From: Gemmatimonadota bacterium
GTDB lineage: Bacteria > Gemmatimonadota > Gemmatimonadetes > Longimicrobiales > Gaopeijiaceae
Direction of reading: 5' to 3'
Assembly (NCBI GenBank): GCA_030428885.1
Contig: JAUIEJ010000008.1
Span: 186,001 to 250,000, forward strand
Length of the DNA: 64,000 nt
Each line of letters starts with the position of its first letter. Within the stretch, counting starts at the first letter, position 1. The position numbers were made by a program, and so were the translations under genes. Of this stretch, positions 16,713-25,859 are shown piece after piece. The notes beneath the pieces are model-generated. The model saw only the letters and a program-made list of their open reading frames with translations, made no database searches and was not told the origin of the DNA.

Positions 16713-16877
16713 TCAGCTCGCCGGTGGTCTCGGCGGTACGTAGCTGTCGGGACGTTCACGGAACGAGCGAGCGCAACCCTCCGAACAGAAGTAGTAGGTC
16801 TTTCCCGCGTACTCGACCGTTGCGGCAGCCGAGTGTGCGTCGATCTCCATGCCGCAGACCTCGTCACGGACCTTCAT
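16713..16877 (-). CDS. YHS-domain metal-binding protein
   Basis: 54 aa, ATG 16877 with GGAG seven bases upstream. The whole protein is a YHS domain: VCGMEID at the start, then YAGKTYYFCSEGCARSFRE. This domain coordinates metals through its Cys residues and is common in copper P-type ATPases and in stand-alone proteins of copper clusters. Cytoplasmic, since no signal is present. It is the first gene of the operon with the PLD-like gene, behind operator E. Confidence 0.88.
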   Translation of the reverse strand: MKVRDEVCGMEIDAHSAAATVEYAGKTYYFCSEGCARSFRERPDSYVPPRPPAS

Positions 16878-16921
16878 GGTGGAACTCCTCCAGGGTAGAG
16901 GACTCTTGCATTCGTGTATGG

Positions 16922-16975
16922 GAATCTCGCGACGTGAAATGAAGGCGGCGTGAACATGCGATGAAGAATGGCTCA
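16922..16975 (-). promoter_or_regulatory. Copper-module operator/promoter E
   Basis: Plus-strand TGAA at 16940, 16951 and 16962 (11-bp period), then CTCA at 16972 as the opposite half-site, reads toward the YHS gene on the minus strand. An extra TGAA lies at 16935. The -10 is weaker: GATTCC at 16926-16921 is offset by one base from the position used in the best copies. Confidence 0.65.
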
Positions 16976-16977
16976 CC

Positions 16978-17886
16978 TCACGGAGCGTCTCCTGAGCGGG
17001 CAGCCGGCTCGGGTCCGGCGTCGCCCGGATCCTCCGACGTCGTGGCCAGGAGGATTCCGGCCAGAGCCGTCACGAGGCCGGCGGCCTGCCGACCCGAAAT
17101 GGTCTCGCCCAGGATCAGCCAGGCGAGCAGGAGTCCCGCCACGGGGACCAGGAACATGATGGCGGCGAGACGGGATACCGGCTCCCTCTGGACCAGCCAG
17201 TACCAGAGGGTCAGACCCATCGCGGTACCGGGAAGGGCCACGAAGCCGAGCGCTCCGATGAACGACGGGGTCCAGTCGATCGGCGCCTCGCCGACGACCG
17301 CCGACAGGAGGAGCAGAGGCGCCGAGGCGAGAAGGAGCTGCCAGCCGGCCAGGGCGAGGAGGTGCCGCCCGGGTGACGCCCTCTTGAGCAGGATCGTCTC
17401 CAGGGCGGCGGCCATGGCCACCACGAGAGGGAGGACGAGGCCCCAGGCACCGAACTCGCCCGCTTCCCCGCCGCGCCAGGCGATGAGCCCGACGCCGGTG
17501 GCCCCCATGGCGATGGCGGCCAGACCGAGACGGTGAAACGTCTCCCCGAGAGCCGGAACCGCCAGCACCACCAGAAAGATGGGCCCCGTGTTGGCGAGCA
17601 CCGCGCTGAGGCCGGCACCCGCGAGCCCGGGGCTCAGGAACATCGCGACGTACTGAGCCGTCAGGACCGCCGCGAGAGCCGGGAGCCAGGGGCGCAGTCG
17701 AGGCGGCGGAACCCGTTCCCGACCCACGGCCCCCGCCACGAAGAGAAGTGCGCCGCCCGCCAGAGCGGCGCGCAGACCGGCGAAACGGAGCGGGGGAGCA
17801 TCGCCGAGGCCGAGCTCGATGGCGACGAAACAGCCCGAATAGGCGAGCGCTACCCCACCGGCGACGGTGGCGTGCACGGGGCGCAC
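16978..17886 (-). CDS. EamA/DMT family transporter
   Basis: 302 aa from GTG 17886 (GAGG seven bases upstream). Ten TM segments in two EamA repeats: the first contains YSGCFVAIELGLGDAPPLRF and ALANTGPIFLVVLAVPALGE, the second GWQLLLASAPLLLLS and MFLVPVAGLLLAWLILGE. The paired LGE motifs after the fourth and ninth helices are typical of drug/metabolite exporters. The substrate is unknown. It lies downstream of the LOG gene with a 120-bp gap and may belong to that long operon. Confidence 0.88.
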   Translation of the reverse strand: MRPVHATVAGGVALAYSGCFVAIELGLGDAPPLRFAGLRAALAGGALLFVAGAVGRERVPPPRLRPWLPALAAVLTAQYVAMFLSPGLAGAGLSAVLANTGPIFLVVLAVPALGETFHRLGLAAIAMGATGVGLIAWRGGEAGEFGAWGLVLPLVVAMAAALETILLKRASPGRHLLALAGWQLLLASAPLLLLSAVVGEAPIDWTPSFIGALGFVALPGTAMGLTLWYWLVQREPVSRLAAIMFLVPVAGLLLAWLILGETISGRQAAGLVTALAGILLATTSEDPGDAGPEPAARSGDAP

Positions 17887-18007
17887 GGCTACGCCTCTCG
17901 AGGGGGCGTAGCCGAGGGGGTCCCGCGCCGCGACCGTCGGGCCTGGGCGCCCCCGTCAGATGGCACGAACGAACGCGGGTTGGAGAGTCCCCCGCCGCGC
18001 CCTCGCG

Positions 18008-18742
18008 TCACGCATCGATCCCCAGGGCTCGGCAGAGCGTCTCGTGACAGGTCTGGACCCTCGCGACCACGACCTCGGGATCGTCGGTGATCTCGATCGC
18101 GTGCAGGTCCGCCTCCGCGAGTGCACCTTCGGCAACGCAGACGTCCTGGAGCCAGTGGCGGAGTCCCGTCCAGTAGGTGCTGCCCATGAGGAGAACCGGA
18201 AACGGGTGCATCCGATGGGTGCGCTTCAGGTTCAGGGCCTCGAACAGCTCGTCCAAGGTGCCGAATCCGCCCGGCATGCAGACGAACGCGCAGGCGTACT
18301 TCACGAACGCGAGCTTACGAAGAAAGAAGTAGTGGAAGGGCACGTGCACCGTGAGGTGTGGGTTGGCCCGCTCCTGGGCCATCGCCGGCAGGTGGATGGT
18401 CAGCCCGATCGACTCCCCGCCCCCTGTCCTCGCACCCCGGTTCGCGGCTTCCATCAGACCGGGGCCGCCTCCGGTGATGACGGCGAAGCCGGCGCGGACC
18501 AGCGCCGCGCTCGTGCGCTCCGCGAGCTCGCCCCATCGGTCGGCCGGACCGGATCGGGCGGAGCCGAAGATGGACACCGCCTTTCCCACGCCGGCGAGGG
18601 CCTCGAAGGCGGCGGCGGCTTCGTCGGCGATGCGGTGGACCCGTGCCGCGTCGGATTCCCGGTCGGGTGCCACGAGGTGCCCCCGCAGCGGATCGTCCCA
18701 TCCGGGTGTCGACGGCATCGGCGAGGCACCGGTTGACGTCAT
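18008..18742 (-). CDS. LOG family protein (TIGR00730-like Rossmann fold)
   Basis: 244 aa, ATG 18742 overlapping the GAPDH stop as ATGA. The LOG/lysine-decarboxylase-like fold is shown by SIFGSARSG near residue 57, GGGPGLMEAANRGA near 90 and the catalytic PGGFGTLDELFEAL near 157. Characterised members are cytokinin-activating nucleoside-monophosphate phosphoribohydrolases or nucleotide pyrophosphorylases such as PpnN. The role in this operon is unknown; breakdown of damaged nucleotides is possible. Confidence 0.88.
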   Translation of the reverse strand: MTSTGASPMPSTPGWDDPLRGHLVAPDRESDAARVHRIADEAAAAFEALAGVGKAVSIFGSARSGPADRWGELAERTSAALVRAGFAVITGGGPGLMEAANRGARTGGGESIGLTIHLPAMAQERANPHLTVHVPFHYFFLRKLAFVKYACAFVCMPGGFGTLDELFEALNLKRTHRMHPFPVLLMGSTYWTGLRHWLQDVCVAEGALAEADLHAIEITDDPEVVVARVQTCHETLCRALGIDA

Positions 18743-19827
18743 GGGTCGATCGGCCCCGTCCCGATCTCCCCGGTCGCCCCGTCCGAAGGCCGTTCGGGAA
18801 AGGCGGTCCGGATGCCCAGCGCCGTGTTCGTCGCGGCAATGGACGCGGCCGCGGCCGGTGCGGTGCCGGCCAGGGCACGGATCGCGTCGATGGTCTCCGG
18901 GATCACGATGGCCTGATTGTCCACCATGTAGGCGTAGAACGCTTCGTCGCCCTCGACGGTGAGCATGTCGGCCCACAGCGCCACCTCGTAGAGGTCGCCG
19001 TGAGGCCGACCGATGTCCAACATCAGTTCCTTGACCGTATTGATGGCGCCCAGCCCGTCGGCACCCCGGATCGAGGCGATACGCGAGGACGACCGGAACG
19101 CGTCGAGCACCTCCTCCCGGCTCGCCGCCCGGGTCAGTCGGACCGACCAGTAGTGCATGTGCCCGAGGGTCTGGGGCACCTTGACCGCCATGGTAATCAC
19201 GTCCAGGTCCGGATCCACGGTGCGGGCATCGGGACCCTGGTGGCTGGGGATCGAGGGCTCGGGAACCAGGGTGTTCATGATGCCCCCCAGGTGGCTCTCC
19301 CAGGGATCCGTGGCGCGGCGCAGGAGGGTCCCCCGAGCCTGGCCGAGCAAACCGGCGCGCTTGAGCGCCGAGAGGGTCCGCACCACCGAGGTGGTATTGC
19401 AGGACACCACCCGGGTGGCGTCGCGGCCCACCGCCGACGCGTAGTTGCTCTCGGCGCTGAAGGAGTGGCCCGCGACGGAGTGCTTCTCTCCTCCCTGGAC
19501 GATAAAGGGCACGCCGAGCCGTCGATACCGCTCGGCGTTCGATGCCCCCACGCCCTTGGGCGTACAGTCGACGACGACGTCGCAAACACCGACCAGATCG
19601 TCGACGACGCCCGCCGGAGCCAGGCCATTCCGTGCCATCCGTTCGGTGGCATCCGGCGTTGCCCCGAAGAGGGCGTACCCCTTTTGCCGGGCGATGGCCA
19701 CCCGCCAATCGCCGGCCACGTCGGCGACGCCCAGCAGCTCCATGTCACTCTGCGCTGCGACGGCGTCGGCGACGCGCTTCCCGATCACGCCGTATCCGTT
19801 CACCGCGACCCGAACCGCGTTTCCCAT
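18739..19827 (-). CDS. Type II (archaeal-type) glyceraldehyde-3-phosphate dehydrogenase
   Basis: 362 aa, ATG 19827 behind GAAGGAG. VAVNGYGVIGKRVADAV at residue 6 is the nucleotide-binding start of type II GAPDH. The catalytic cysteine lies in VVSCNTTSVVRT near residue 143, followed by RRATDPWE and GPDARTVDPDLDVITMAVKVP. This form is typical of archaea and rare in bacteria, where the ordinary type I enzyme does glycolysis. Type I GAPDH is a known cytoplasmic target of copper and silver, so a second, divergent enzyme in a copper operon could be a metal-tolerant replacement; that is an inference. Confidence 0.85.
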   Translation of the reverse strand: MGNAVRVAVNGYGVIGKRVADAVAAQSDMELLGVADVAGDWRVAIARQKGYALFGATPDATERMARNGLAPAGVVDDLVGVCDVVVDCTPKGVGASNAERYRRLGVPFIVQGGEKHSVAGHSFSAESNYASAVGRDATRVVSCNTTSVVRTLSALKRAGLLGQARGTLLRRATDPWESHLGGIMNTLVPEPSIPSHQGPDARTVDPDLDVITMAVKVPQTLGHMHYWSVRLTRAASREEVLDAFRSSSRIASIRGADGLGAINTVKELMLDIGRPHGDLYEVALWADMLTVEGDEAFYAYMVDNQAIVIPETIDAIRALAGTAPAAAASIAATNTALGIRTAFPERPSDGATGEIGTGPIDP

Positions 19828-19844
19828 TCCGATCTCCTTCGTGG

Positions 19845-20570
19845 TCAATGCACGTGTCCGGCCGGTTCGGCCGGCGTTCTGGTGGCCCGCCCCCAGGACA
19901 GGTGTTCGTAGACCCCGGCCCAGTACCCGCCGAAGCCGAGGGCGAAGAGGAGTTCCTCGATCGGCATGAAGCCCAACCGGATCCCGGACAGGGCTTCGAG
20001 ATTCCACACCCGCTCGATGTAGCCGGCGGCCGTCACCTCCAGACCCAGCAGGAACACGGCGTAGTAGGCCACGAACACGGCGCCCCCCATCCAGATCGCT
20101 CGGGTGAGATCGGGCCTGCACCACATCGTGAGAGCGGCGCCGACGAGCATGGCGGCGATACCCGGGTAGATGGCGTTCCAGGGCAGCGGCAACAAGGCGA
20201 TGAAGACCCCGAACGGCGACACCACGACCCAGCGATGGAAGCGGTGCCGACGGTGGCGACGCTCCGCGACGGGCAGGGGCTCCACGACCCGCCTCGTGAG
20301 AACGTTCACGAGCACGGCTCCGACACCGCCGATCCCGAAGCAGAAGATGAGGCTCTCGACGTCGAAGCCGGTACGCTGCGCAAGATCGAAGAGGCTCGGC
20401 GGGTTCCAGTACTCGGGCACGAAGAGCGGTTCGGTCAGGCCGAAGGGCATGGTCAGGAGGCTGGCCAGAAGCATCGCACGTCGGTGGCGCGGGAAGGCCA
20501 TGTAGAGTCCCAACCACGGCACCAGAAAGGCCGACGACCAGACGAGCCATACGCGGGAATCGGGAATCAT
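19845..20570 (-). CDS. Lycopene-cyclase-domain-like membrane protein
   Basis: 241 aa, ATG 20570 with AGGA upstream, overlapping the previous stop. Six to seven TM helices. The conserved acidic motif MPIEELLFALGFGG near residue 210 (PxEE) and the FGLTEPLFVPEYWNPPSLFD loop near residue 45 are those of the heterodimeric CrtYc/CrtYd-type lycopene cyclase domain and its uncharacterised relatives. True cyclases contain two such repeats; here I see one long domain of the uncharacterised type. Its place between a nuclease-like gene and GAPDH in the copper operon is unexplained. Confidence 0.65.
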   Translation of the reverse strand: MIPDSRVWLVWSSAFLVPWLGLYMAFPRHRRAMLLASLLTMPFGLTEPLFVPEYWNPPSLFDLAQRTGFDVESLIFCFGIGGVGAVLVNVLTRRVVEPLPVAERRHRRHRFHRWVVVSPFGVFIALLPLPWNAIYPGIAAMLVGAALTMWCRPDLTRAIWMGGAVFVAYYAVFLLGLEVTAAGYIERVWNLEALSGIRLGFMPIEELLFALGFGGYWAGVYEHLSWGRATRTPAEPAGHVH

Positions 20571-21187
20571 CGATCGGCGTCCTCGAGACCGACCCTCGCC
20601 TTCTTCAGGGTCGCCAGAAAGGAGAGCACGGGATCTTTGAGTTGGGTGTGACGGAGCACCGCCCAGTGCTCGTCCATCCAGGACTCGACGTATCGCAGAG
20701 CGTGGCCGAGGGAGATCCGCCGATACGGGGCGTCGGGTGACGGATCGGCGGCGGAGCCGAATGCGACGAGACGTACCGAGTGGCCGAGGCTCGTCGAGGT
20801 GGTGCCCGAACGGAGCAACTCCTGCGAAACGGAGTCTGCCTCGTCGGGAGGGGTGCATCCGAAGCGAGCGAGTGCCGCGCCGATCACCTCGGCTCGCCTG
20901 CCGCCCCGGTTGAACTTCGCTTCACCTTCCTTCACCTCGCCGATCAGCATGTCGGCGCTGTCGACCGGCACGTCCAGGACAGGATCCACCCGGAAGGGTG
21001 GGTGCCGCCTCCGATGGCCGGCTTCCCCGGGGATCAGCCGCCGGGACCCCGGAAAGCGGAACGCGAGCACGTCGAGGTCGGTGGCCGCACGAAACTCCCC
21101 TCGCAGCTCGACGACCGGATACTCGACCACGGTGAAGTAGCCGTTCAGTCGAAGGTAGGTCTGCACGAGCGTTACGGCGCTGTCCAT
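20567..21187 (-). CDS. Uncharacterised protein with PD-(D/E)XK nuclease-like pattern
   Basis: 206 aa, ATG 21187 behind GGGGA. An N-terminal helix (VQTYLRLNGYFTVVEYPVV) leads to ATDLDVLAFRFPG near residue 38 and LIGEVKEGEAKFN near residue 81. The order Asp, then Glu-x-Lys on a second strand, is the core pattern of PD-(D/E)XK restriction-endonuclease-like folds. No homologue is known to me by name. The stop overlaps the lycopene-cyclase-like start. Treat the nuclease idea as a fold-level guess. Confidence 0.55.
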   Translation of the reverse strand: MDSAVTLVQTYLRLNGYFTVVEYPVVELRGEFRAATDLDVLAFRFPGSRRLIPGEAGHRRRHPPFRVDPVLDVPVDSADMLIGEVKEGEAKFNRGGRRAEVIGAALARFGCTPPDEADSVSQELLRSGTTSTSLGHSVRLVAFGSAADPSPDAPYRRISLGHALRYVESWMDEHWAVLRHTQLKDPVLSFLATLKKARVGLEDADR

Positions 21188-21242
21188 GGAGTTCCCCGAT
21201 TCGCTGGTGGTGGCGCGTCGAAGGCCCGGACGACCACGGAGT

Positions 21243-21620
21243 TCAAGTGGTCACCACGATCTTCCCGCGGAGCATGCCCATCTGACACTGGAAGGGGATC
21301 TCACCCGGCGCATCGGGCGTGAATTCGACGGGCACCGTGTGTCCCTCCGGGAGCGTTGCCGATCGATCGAGGCCGTCGAACGAGACCACTTCACTGCACA
21401 TGGAGGACTCCATGCGGGTGAAGTTGAGCCGAACCGGTACTCCGGCCTTGACCACGATGACGTCGGGTTCGTAGCCGCCCTTCACGGTGATGTCGATCTC
21501 CTGCACGTCGCCCATGAGGGAGGCAGCGACGCCCGCCTTCGTCTGGAGCCAGAAGTACCAGACGATCCAGCCCACGGCCGTGAGGCCGAGGAGGTTGACG
21601 ATCCACTGAGTGGTGGTCAT
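21243..21620 (-). CDS. Membrane-anchored cupredoxin
   Basis: 125 aa, ATG 21620 overlapping the ATPase stop as ATGA. One N-terminal TM helix (residues 5-24) anchors a cupredoxin domain in residues 40-125 that begins [19 protein letters not shown]. Candidate type 1 copper ligands are in MCSEVV near residue 70 and FQCQMGM near residue 113; the usual CxxxxH loop is replaced by CxMxM, as in several cupredoxin_1-domain proteins that follow CopA ATPases. It probably accepts copper delivered by the ATPase on the outer membrane face. Confidence 0.85.
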   Translation of the reverse strand: MTTTQWIVNLLGLTAVGWIVWYFWLQTKAGVAASLMGDVQEIDITVKGGYEPDVIVVKAGVPVRLNFTRMESSMCSEVVSFDGLDRSATLPEGHTVPVEFTPDAPGEIPFQCQMGMLRGKIVVTT

Positions 21621-24037
21621 GCGGCGACCTCCGGAATGGCGTTGCGGGGGGCGGAGACAGAGCTCTCGAAGCTCCGCGCGCGGAAGAAGCGCAGCCGGTT
21701 GGCGTTCATGACCACCGTCACACTGGAGGCGGCCATGGCGGCACCGGCGATCAGCGGTGACAGGAGCACTCCGAAGGCCGGGTAGAGCACACCGGCGGCG
21801 ATGGGAATCCCCAACGTGTTGTAGACGAACGCCCCGAACAGGCTCTGCTTGGCGTTCCGCATCGTGGCCCTCGACACCTCGATGGCGTACGCCACGCCCT
21901 TGAGGCTGCCGCTCATGAGCGTGACGTCGGCGGCCTCGATGGCTACGTCCGTACCGGTGCCGATGGCGAACCCCACGTCGGCCTCGACGAGGGCGGGAGC
22001 GTCGTTGATCCCGTCTCCCACCATTCCCACCCTGCGGCCGTCGGCCCGGAGCTGGTGCACCTCCACCGCCTTGGCCTCGGGCACCACCTCGGCCAGGACC
22101 TGGTCGATGCCCACCTGTCGAGCGATGGCCTGGGCCGTCCGCTCGTTGTCTCCGGTGAGCATGACGACCTCGAGCCCCAGGTCGCGCATCACCCGGATGG
22201 CGTCGAGGGAGTCCTCCTTCAGCGTGTCGGCCACGGCGACGACTCCGGCGATCCGACCGTCGACGGCCACGTACATGGCGGTCCTTCCCTCCTCCTGGAG
22301 AGCGAGGACGTCGGCCTCGACCGCCTCCGTGGCGATTGATGCGCGACGCATCAGTCGGACGTTGCCGATGAGGACGGCTCGCCCCTCCACGGTCGCCTCG
22401 ACGCCATGGCCGGGCACGGCGTCGAACTCCTCGGGCTCCGGCGGGGTGAGCCCGCGGTCGCGCGCGCCGTCGACGATGGCCCGGGCGAGGGGGTGCTCAC
22501 TGGGACGATCGGCCGCGGCCGCGAGCCGCAATAGGTCATCCTGCCTGAACCCGGGAGCCGGGCGCACGTCGGTGAGTTCCGGCGCGCCGCGCGTGATGGT
22601 CCCGGTCTTGTCGAGGACCACGACGTCGAGCTTCGACGCGAGTTGGAGCGCCCCGCCGTTCCGGATCAGGACGCCGTGCTCCGCACCTTTGCCGACACCG
22701 CCCACCATGCTCATGGGGACCGCCATCCCCACGGCGCAGGGGCATGCGATGATGAGCACGGTGACGGCCGTGACGACCGCGAAGGCGATGGCCGGAGTCG
22801 GCCCGAAGTTGAACCACGCCAGGAAGGTCAGGATCGCGATGATCATGACCGCCGGCACGAAGTACCCCGACACGACGTCGACCAGACGCGCGATGGGTGC
22901 CTTGGAGCCCATGGCGTCCTGGACCATGCGCACGATCTGGGCGAGGGCGGTGTCCTTCCCGACACGCGTGACCTCGAACTTGAAGCTCCCGGTCGTGTTC
23001 ATGGTAGCGCCCACGACCTCGTCTCCGGCGGCCTTGTCCACGGGGAGGGATTCGCCGGTGATCATGGACTCGTCGAGGGCGCTGCGGCCTTCGACGATGA
23101 CTCCGTCGACCGGAACCTTCTCGCCAGGCCGCACGACGACGACGTCGCCTTCCTGAACCTCCTCGACGGGGATCTCCACCTCCTCACCGTCGCGGACCAC
23201 GCGCGCCGTCCGCGCCTGGAGTCCGATCAGCTTTCGGATCGCCTGACTCGTCTGGCCCTTGGCCCGCACCTCGAGGGCCTGGCCGAGAACCACGAGCGCC
23301 GTGACCACGGTCGCCACGTCGTAGAAGGGCACGGCCGTTCCCTCGGGAAAGAGCCTCGGGACGAGGAGTGCAGCCGTCGAGTACAACCACGCCGCCGACG
23401 TCCCGAGGGCGATGAGGGTGTTCATGTCGGCGGACTGGTGCCGGAAGGCGGACCAGGCGCCGGCGAAAAACTGGCGGCCCGAATACGCGAGCACCGGGAG
23501 CGCGGCGAGTCCCGAGAGGGCGAACAACCCCCACACCAGCCCTTCGGAGGGAGACACGACGAACAGATTGGGTAGATAGAGCCAGCCGATCTCGGGGTAC
23601 GCCACGAGAAGGACGGGAACGGAGACCGTGGCGGCGAACCAGAATTTCCGCATGAGCCGCCGGTATTCCCGGCGGTGGGCTTCGACATCGGAATCGGCCT
23701 CCGGGTCGGGGGTCTCCGCATGCTCGGACTCGTCGGGATCCCGGGCCTCGTCGGTGCGCGGCACTCCGTCAACCGAGGCCACGCCGTATCCGGCGGCTTC
23801 GACCGTGGCACACAGTTCGCCCACGCCGACCGTTCCGGGGTCGTGGGCGATCCGCGCTTCGTTGGTGCCCACGCTCACGGCCACCGTGCGGACCCCGGGC
23901 ACTCCACGCAGGACCCGCTCCACGGTGGGGGCGCAGGAGGAGCAGTGCAGGCCTTCGAGATCCAGGCGGGTGTATTGAACTTCACCCGACATGGTCCCGC
24001 TCGGCCGCCCCTGTTCGCCCTTGCTGAGGTCGGTCAC
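21617..24037 (-). CDS. copA: Copper-exporting P1B-1 ATPase, CopA type (CPC)
   Basis: 806 aa. GTG 24037 is chosen because GGGAGG lies seven bases upstream; the ATG at 23992 has no such site. One N-terminal HMA domain with [13 protein letters not shown] (Cys 32 and 35), an acidic linker, and the Cu(I)-transport core: [17 protein letters not shown] in the sixth [18 protein letters not shown] and GDGINDAP. The enzyme exports Cu(I) from the cytoplasm. It heads a long operon (cupredoxin, nuclease-like, lycopene-cyclase-like, GAPDH II, LOG, possibly EamA) with four-base overlaps at several junctions, transcribed from operator F. Confidence 0.94.
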   Translation of the reverse strand: MTDLSKGEQGRPSGTMSGEVQYTRLDLEGLHCSSCAPTVERVLRGVPGVRTVAVSVGTNEARIAHDPGTVGVGELCATVEAAGYGVASVDGVPRTDEARDPDESEHAETPDPEADSDVEAHRREYRRLMRKFWFAATVSVPVLLVAYPEIGWLYLPNLFVVSPSEGLVWGLFALSGLAALPVLAYSGRQFFAGAWSAFRHQSADMNTLIALGTSAAWLYSTAALLVPRLFPEGTAVPFYDVATVVTALVVLGQALEVRAKGQTSQAIRKLIGLQARTARVVRDGEEVEIPVEEVQEGDVVVVRPGEKVPVDGVIVEGRSALDESMITGESLPVDKAAGDEVVGATMNTTGSFKFEVTRVGKDTALAQIVRMVQDAMGSKAPIARLVDVVSGYFVPAVMIIAILTFLAWFNFGPTPAIAFAVVTAVTVLIIACPCAVGMAVPMSMVGGVGKGAEHGVLIRNGGALQLASKLDVVVLDKTGTITRGAPELTDVRPAPGFRQDDLLRLAAAADRPSEHPLARAIVDGARDRGLTPPEPEEFDAVPGHGVEATVEGRAVLIGNVRLMRRASIATEAVEADVLALQEEGRTAMYVAVDGRIAGVVAVADTLKEDSLDAIRVMRDLGLEVVMLTGDNERTAQAIARQVGIDQVLAEVVPEAKAVEVHQLRADGRRVGMVGDGINDAPALVEADVGFAIGTGTDVAIEAADVTLMSGSLKGVAYAIEVSRATMRNAKQSLFGAFVYNTLGIPIAAGVLYPAFGVLLSPLIAGAAMAASSVTVVMNANRLRFFRARSFESSVSAPRNAIPEVAA

Positions 24038-24211
24038 GGGTTGCCTCCCGTCCGGGGGGTTGGGCCTGGGCCTGCCGGGTGCCTCTCGAGCGGTGACCGC
24101 TCCAGGCACCGAGACCAGAGCCGAGTCAAGAGATGGTGAGGGCGCGACACGGGCACCTCCCTGCAGTTGGGCGGGGAATGGACCGACGACAGCGGCGGGT
24201 CCTGTGAACGA

Positions 24212-24265
24212 AGAATGCGGAGGCGGCCATGAAGCAGCGGTGAACTACCGATGAAGCGAACTTCA
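24212..24265 (-). promoter_or_regulatory. Copper-module operator/promoter F
   Basis: Plus-strand TGAA at 24230, 24241 and 24252, then TTCA at 24262, reads on the minus strand as TGAA plus three TTCA at 11-bp period. CATTCT at 24217-24212 begins 16 bases after the last TTCA. The ATPase GTG lies about 175 bases downstream. The -10 hexamer is identical to that of operator A. Confidence 0.8.
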
Positions 24266-24296
24266 CGACCTGTGTAGCAGCACCTCGCGACGGGAC

Positions 24297-24563
24297 CTAT
24301 TCACGGGTCCCGTCCCAGCGCTTCGAGAGGCGGTTGTAGATCGGCGTGAACACCAGCCCCGCATAGGCCCCGTACAGGAAGGACTCGGCCAGGCCCACCA
24401 CGAAGCCCACCGGAGTCAGCCAGATGAAGCCGGGAAGCATCTGCTCGAGGAACGCGGTCATGTGCAGGGTCTCGGGCACGATGAGCCCGTAGACGACACA
24501 GACCACGAAGGTCACGACGCTGAAGAGAGCGAGTGACCACGTGACCGCCCTAGTGTTGAGCAT
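24297..24563 (-). CDS. DUF5676-like membrane protein
   Basis: 88 aa, ATG 24563 behind GGGAGG. Two TM helices (residues 8-27 and 45-70) with the conserved elements MLNTRAVTWSLALFSVVTF, LIVPETLHM, LPGFIWLTP and LYGAYAGLVFTPIYN. This pattern is that of DUF5676, small proteins seen next to copper ATPases in many aquatic bacteria, of unknown function. Transcribed toward the ATPase gene, with operator F between them. Confidence 0.8.
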   Translation of the reverse strand: MLNTRAVTWSLALFSVVTFVVCVVYGLIVPETLHMTAFLEQMLPGFIWLTPVGFVVGLAESFLYGAYAGLVFTPIYNRLSKRWDGTRE

Positions 24564-24917
24564 TCGAGCCTCCCTGATCGCGGGGATGAGGAGGCAAGCC
24601 GTCCATGTGAGCCTCGATTCGTTCTCGCCGGCACCCGTCCTGCCCGGGCGGGCCCGGACGGTGGGTGGGTCCGATACCCGTCGTTACGCACCACGCTCGC
24701 TCCAGAGCGGTGAAATGAAGGTGAACGACGCATGAAGAACGGTTCACGCGGGGACCAACCGAGGGTGGCCGAGGGCGGGAGCACCTCGATTCTCCAGGTC
24801 GGATGGTCCCAACGACGACGGGGCGTTCGCCTCCCGGGCAAGAGGCTCGTATGATCCACCGGCCCTTGAGCCGCCTCGGCTTCCGGGGCCCCGCACCGCC
24901 AACTCGAGGCTTCAAAC
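24564..24917 (-). promoter_or_regulatory. Gene-free stretch holding copper-module operator G
   Basis: This stretch holds no gene I can support. At 24711, 24722 and 24733 TGAA repeats with 11-bp period, and TTCA follows at 24743, so the element reads toward the DUF5676 gene on the minus strand, about 150 bases upstream of its start. An additional TGAA lies at 24716. No CATnCT-like hexamer is found 16 bases beyond the last half-site (GAGCGT there), so the promoter position is uncertain. The right-hand 170 bases show nothing recognisable. Confidence 0.6.
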
Positions 24918-25739
24918 GTGAAGATGCGTACGGCACCGCTGGTCTTGATGGCCACCGGACTCCTGGCGACCCCTCTGGCCTCACACGACTTCTGGCTGAT
25001 CCCGAACGCCTTTCGGCTCGGAGCCGGCACGGAGTTGGTCGTCCTCGGCCGCACCAGCAGCGACTTTCCGACCAGCCTGAGTGCGGTCACGCCCGACCGA
25101 ATCGCGAGTGCGAGGCTGGTCCAGGCACACGGCGAACGCATGATCGAAGCGCTCGCCGTCGCCGGCAACTCGCTCAGGCTCGCGATCCGACCGGAAGAGG
25201 CGGGGCAGGCGATCGTGACCGCAACCATCCACCCCCGGTTGGTTTCGGAGTCCGCGGAGAGCTTCCGTCGTTACCTGACGCTCGAGGGCGCGCCCGAAGC
25301 GCTGGAGCGCTACGAACGCCAGGGCATCCTGCCCACCGACAGCGTCACGCGGAGCTACGCCAAGTACGCGAAGACGCTCGTGCAGGTGGGGCAGCACGGT
25401 GAGCGCGTGTTCGATCGTGTGATGGGCCACCCGCTCGAGTTCGTACCTCTCTCCGACCCAGAGAACGCCCCGGTCGGGGATGTGCTACGGTTCCGAATGC
25501 TCTTCCGAGGCCACCCGCTGGCGCATGCACGCGGACACGCCAGCGCGGCGACCTCGATCGAGGCCACCACGGCACGCCACTCCGTCGAGGTCGAGACCGA
25601 CGAGGGCGGCGAATTCGCGTTGCCTCTTCTCGCCTCCGGCATCTGGAACGTCCGCGCGCTACACATCGTTCCGGCTCCCGAAGGTGCCGATTCCAACTGG
25701 GACGTGCACTGGGCGACCTTCGTGTGGGAAGTGCGATAG
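24918..25739 (+). CDS. DUF4198-family secreted protein
   Basis: 273 aa from GTG 24918 (a second start, ATG, at 24924). The signal peptide ends LASHDFWL, so the mature protein starts with the HDFW motif that marks DUF4198 / nickel-cobalt transporter-associated periplasmic proteins. The rest is two beta-rich domains; the C-terminal part (EVETDEGGEFALPLLASGIW, then DVHWATFVW) matches the same family. Predicted to bind a transition metal at its N-terminal His in the periplasm. It is transcribed alone and opposite to its neighbours. Confidence 0.8.
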   Translation: MKMRTAPLVLMATGLLATPLASHDFWLIPNAFRLGAGTELVVLGRTSSDFPTSLSAVTPDRIASARLVQAHGERMIEALAVAGNSLRLAIRPEEAGQAIVTATIHPRLVSESAESFRRYLTLEGAPEALERYERQGILPTDSVTRSYAKYAKTLVQVGQHGERVFDRVMGHPLEFVPLSDPENAPVGDVLRFRMLFRGHPLAHARGHASAATSIEATTARHSVEVETDEGGEFALPLLASGIWNVRALHIVPAPEGADSNWDVHWATFVWEVR

Positions 25740-25758
25740 GCCTGGACGCATGAATGAC

Positions 25759-25786
25759 CCCGCCGCCGCCCGCCGACGGCGGCGGG
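25759..25786. terminator. GC-rich hairpin between convergent genes
   Basis: CCCGCCGCC at 25759-25767 pairs perfectly with GGCGGCGGG at 25778-25786 around a ten-base loop. It lies 20 bases after the DUF4198 stop and before the end of the convergent flavoprotein gene. There is no T run, so termination is likely but not certain. Confidence 0.55.
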
Positions 25787-25859
25787 ATCCGCGACCGCGC
25801 CGCTTCCTCGAAGTCCGACCTGACCCTGAACGTTGGCCCCACTCGGCGTACGCCCGCTT

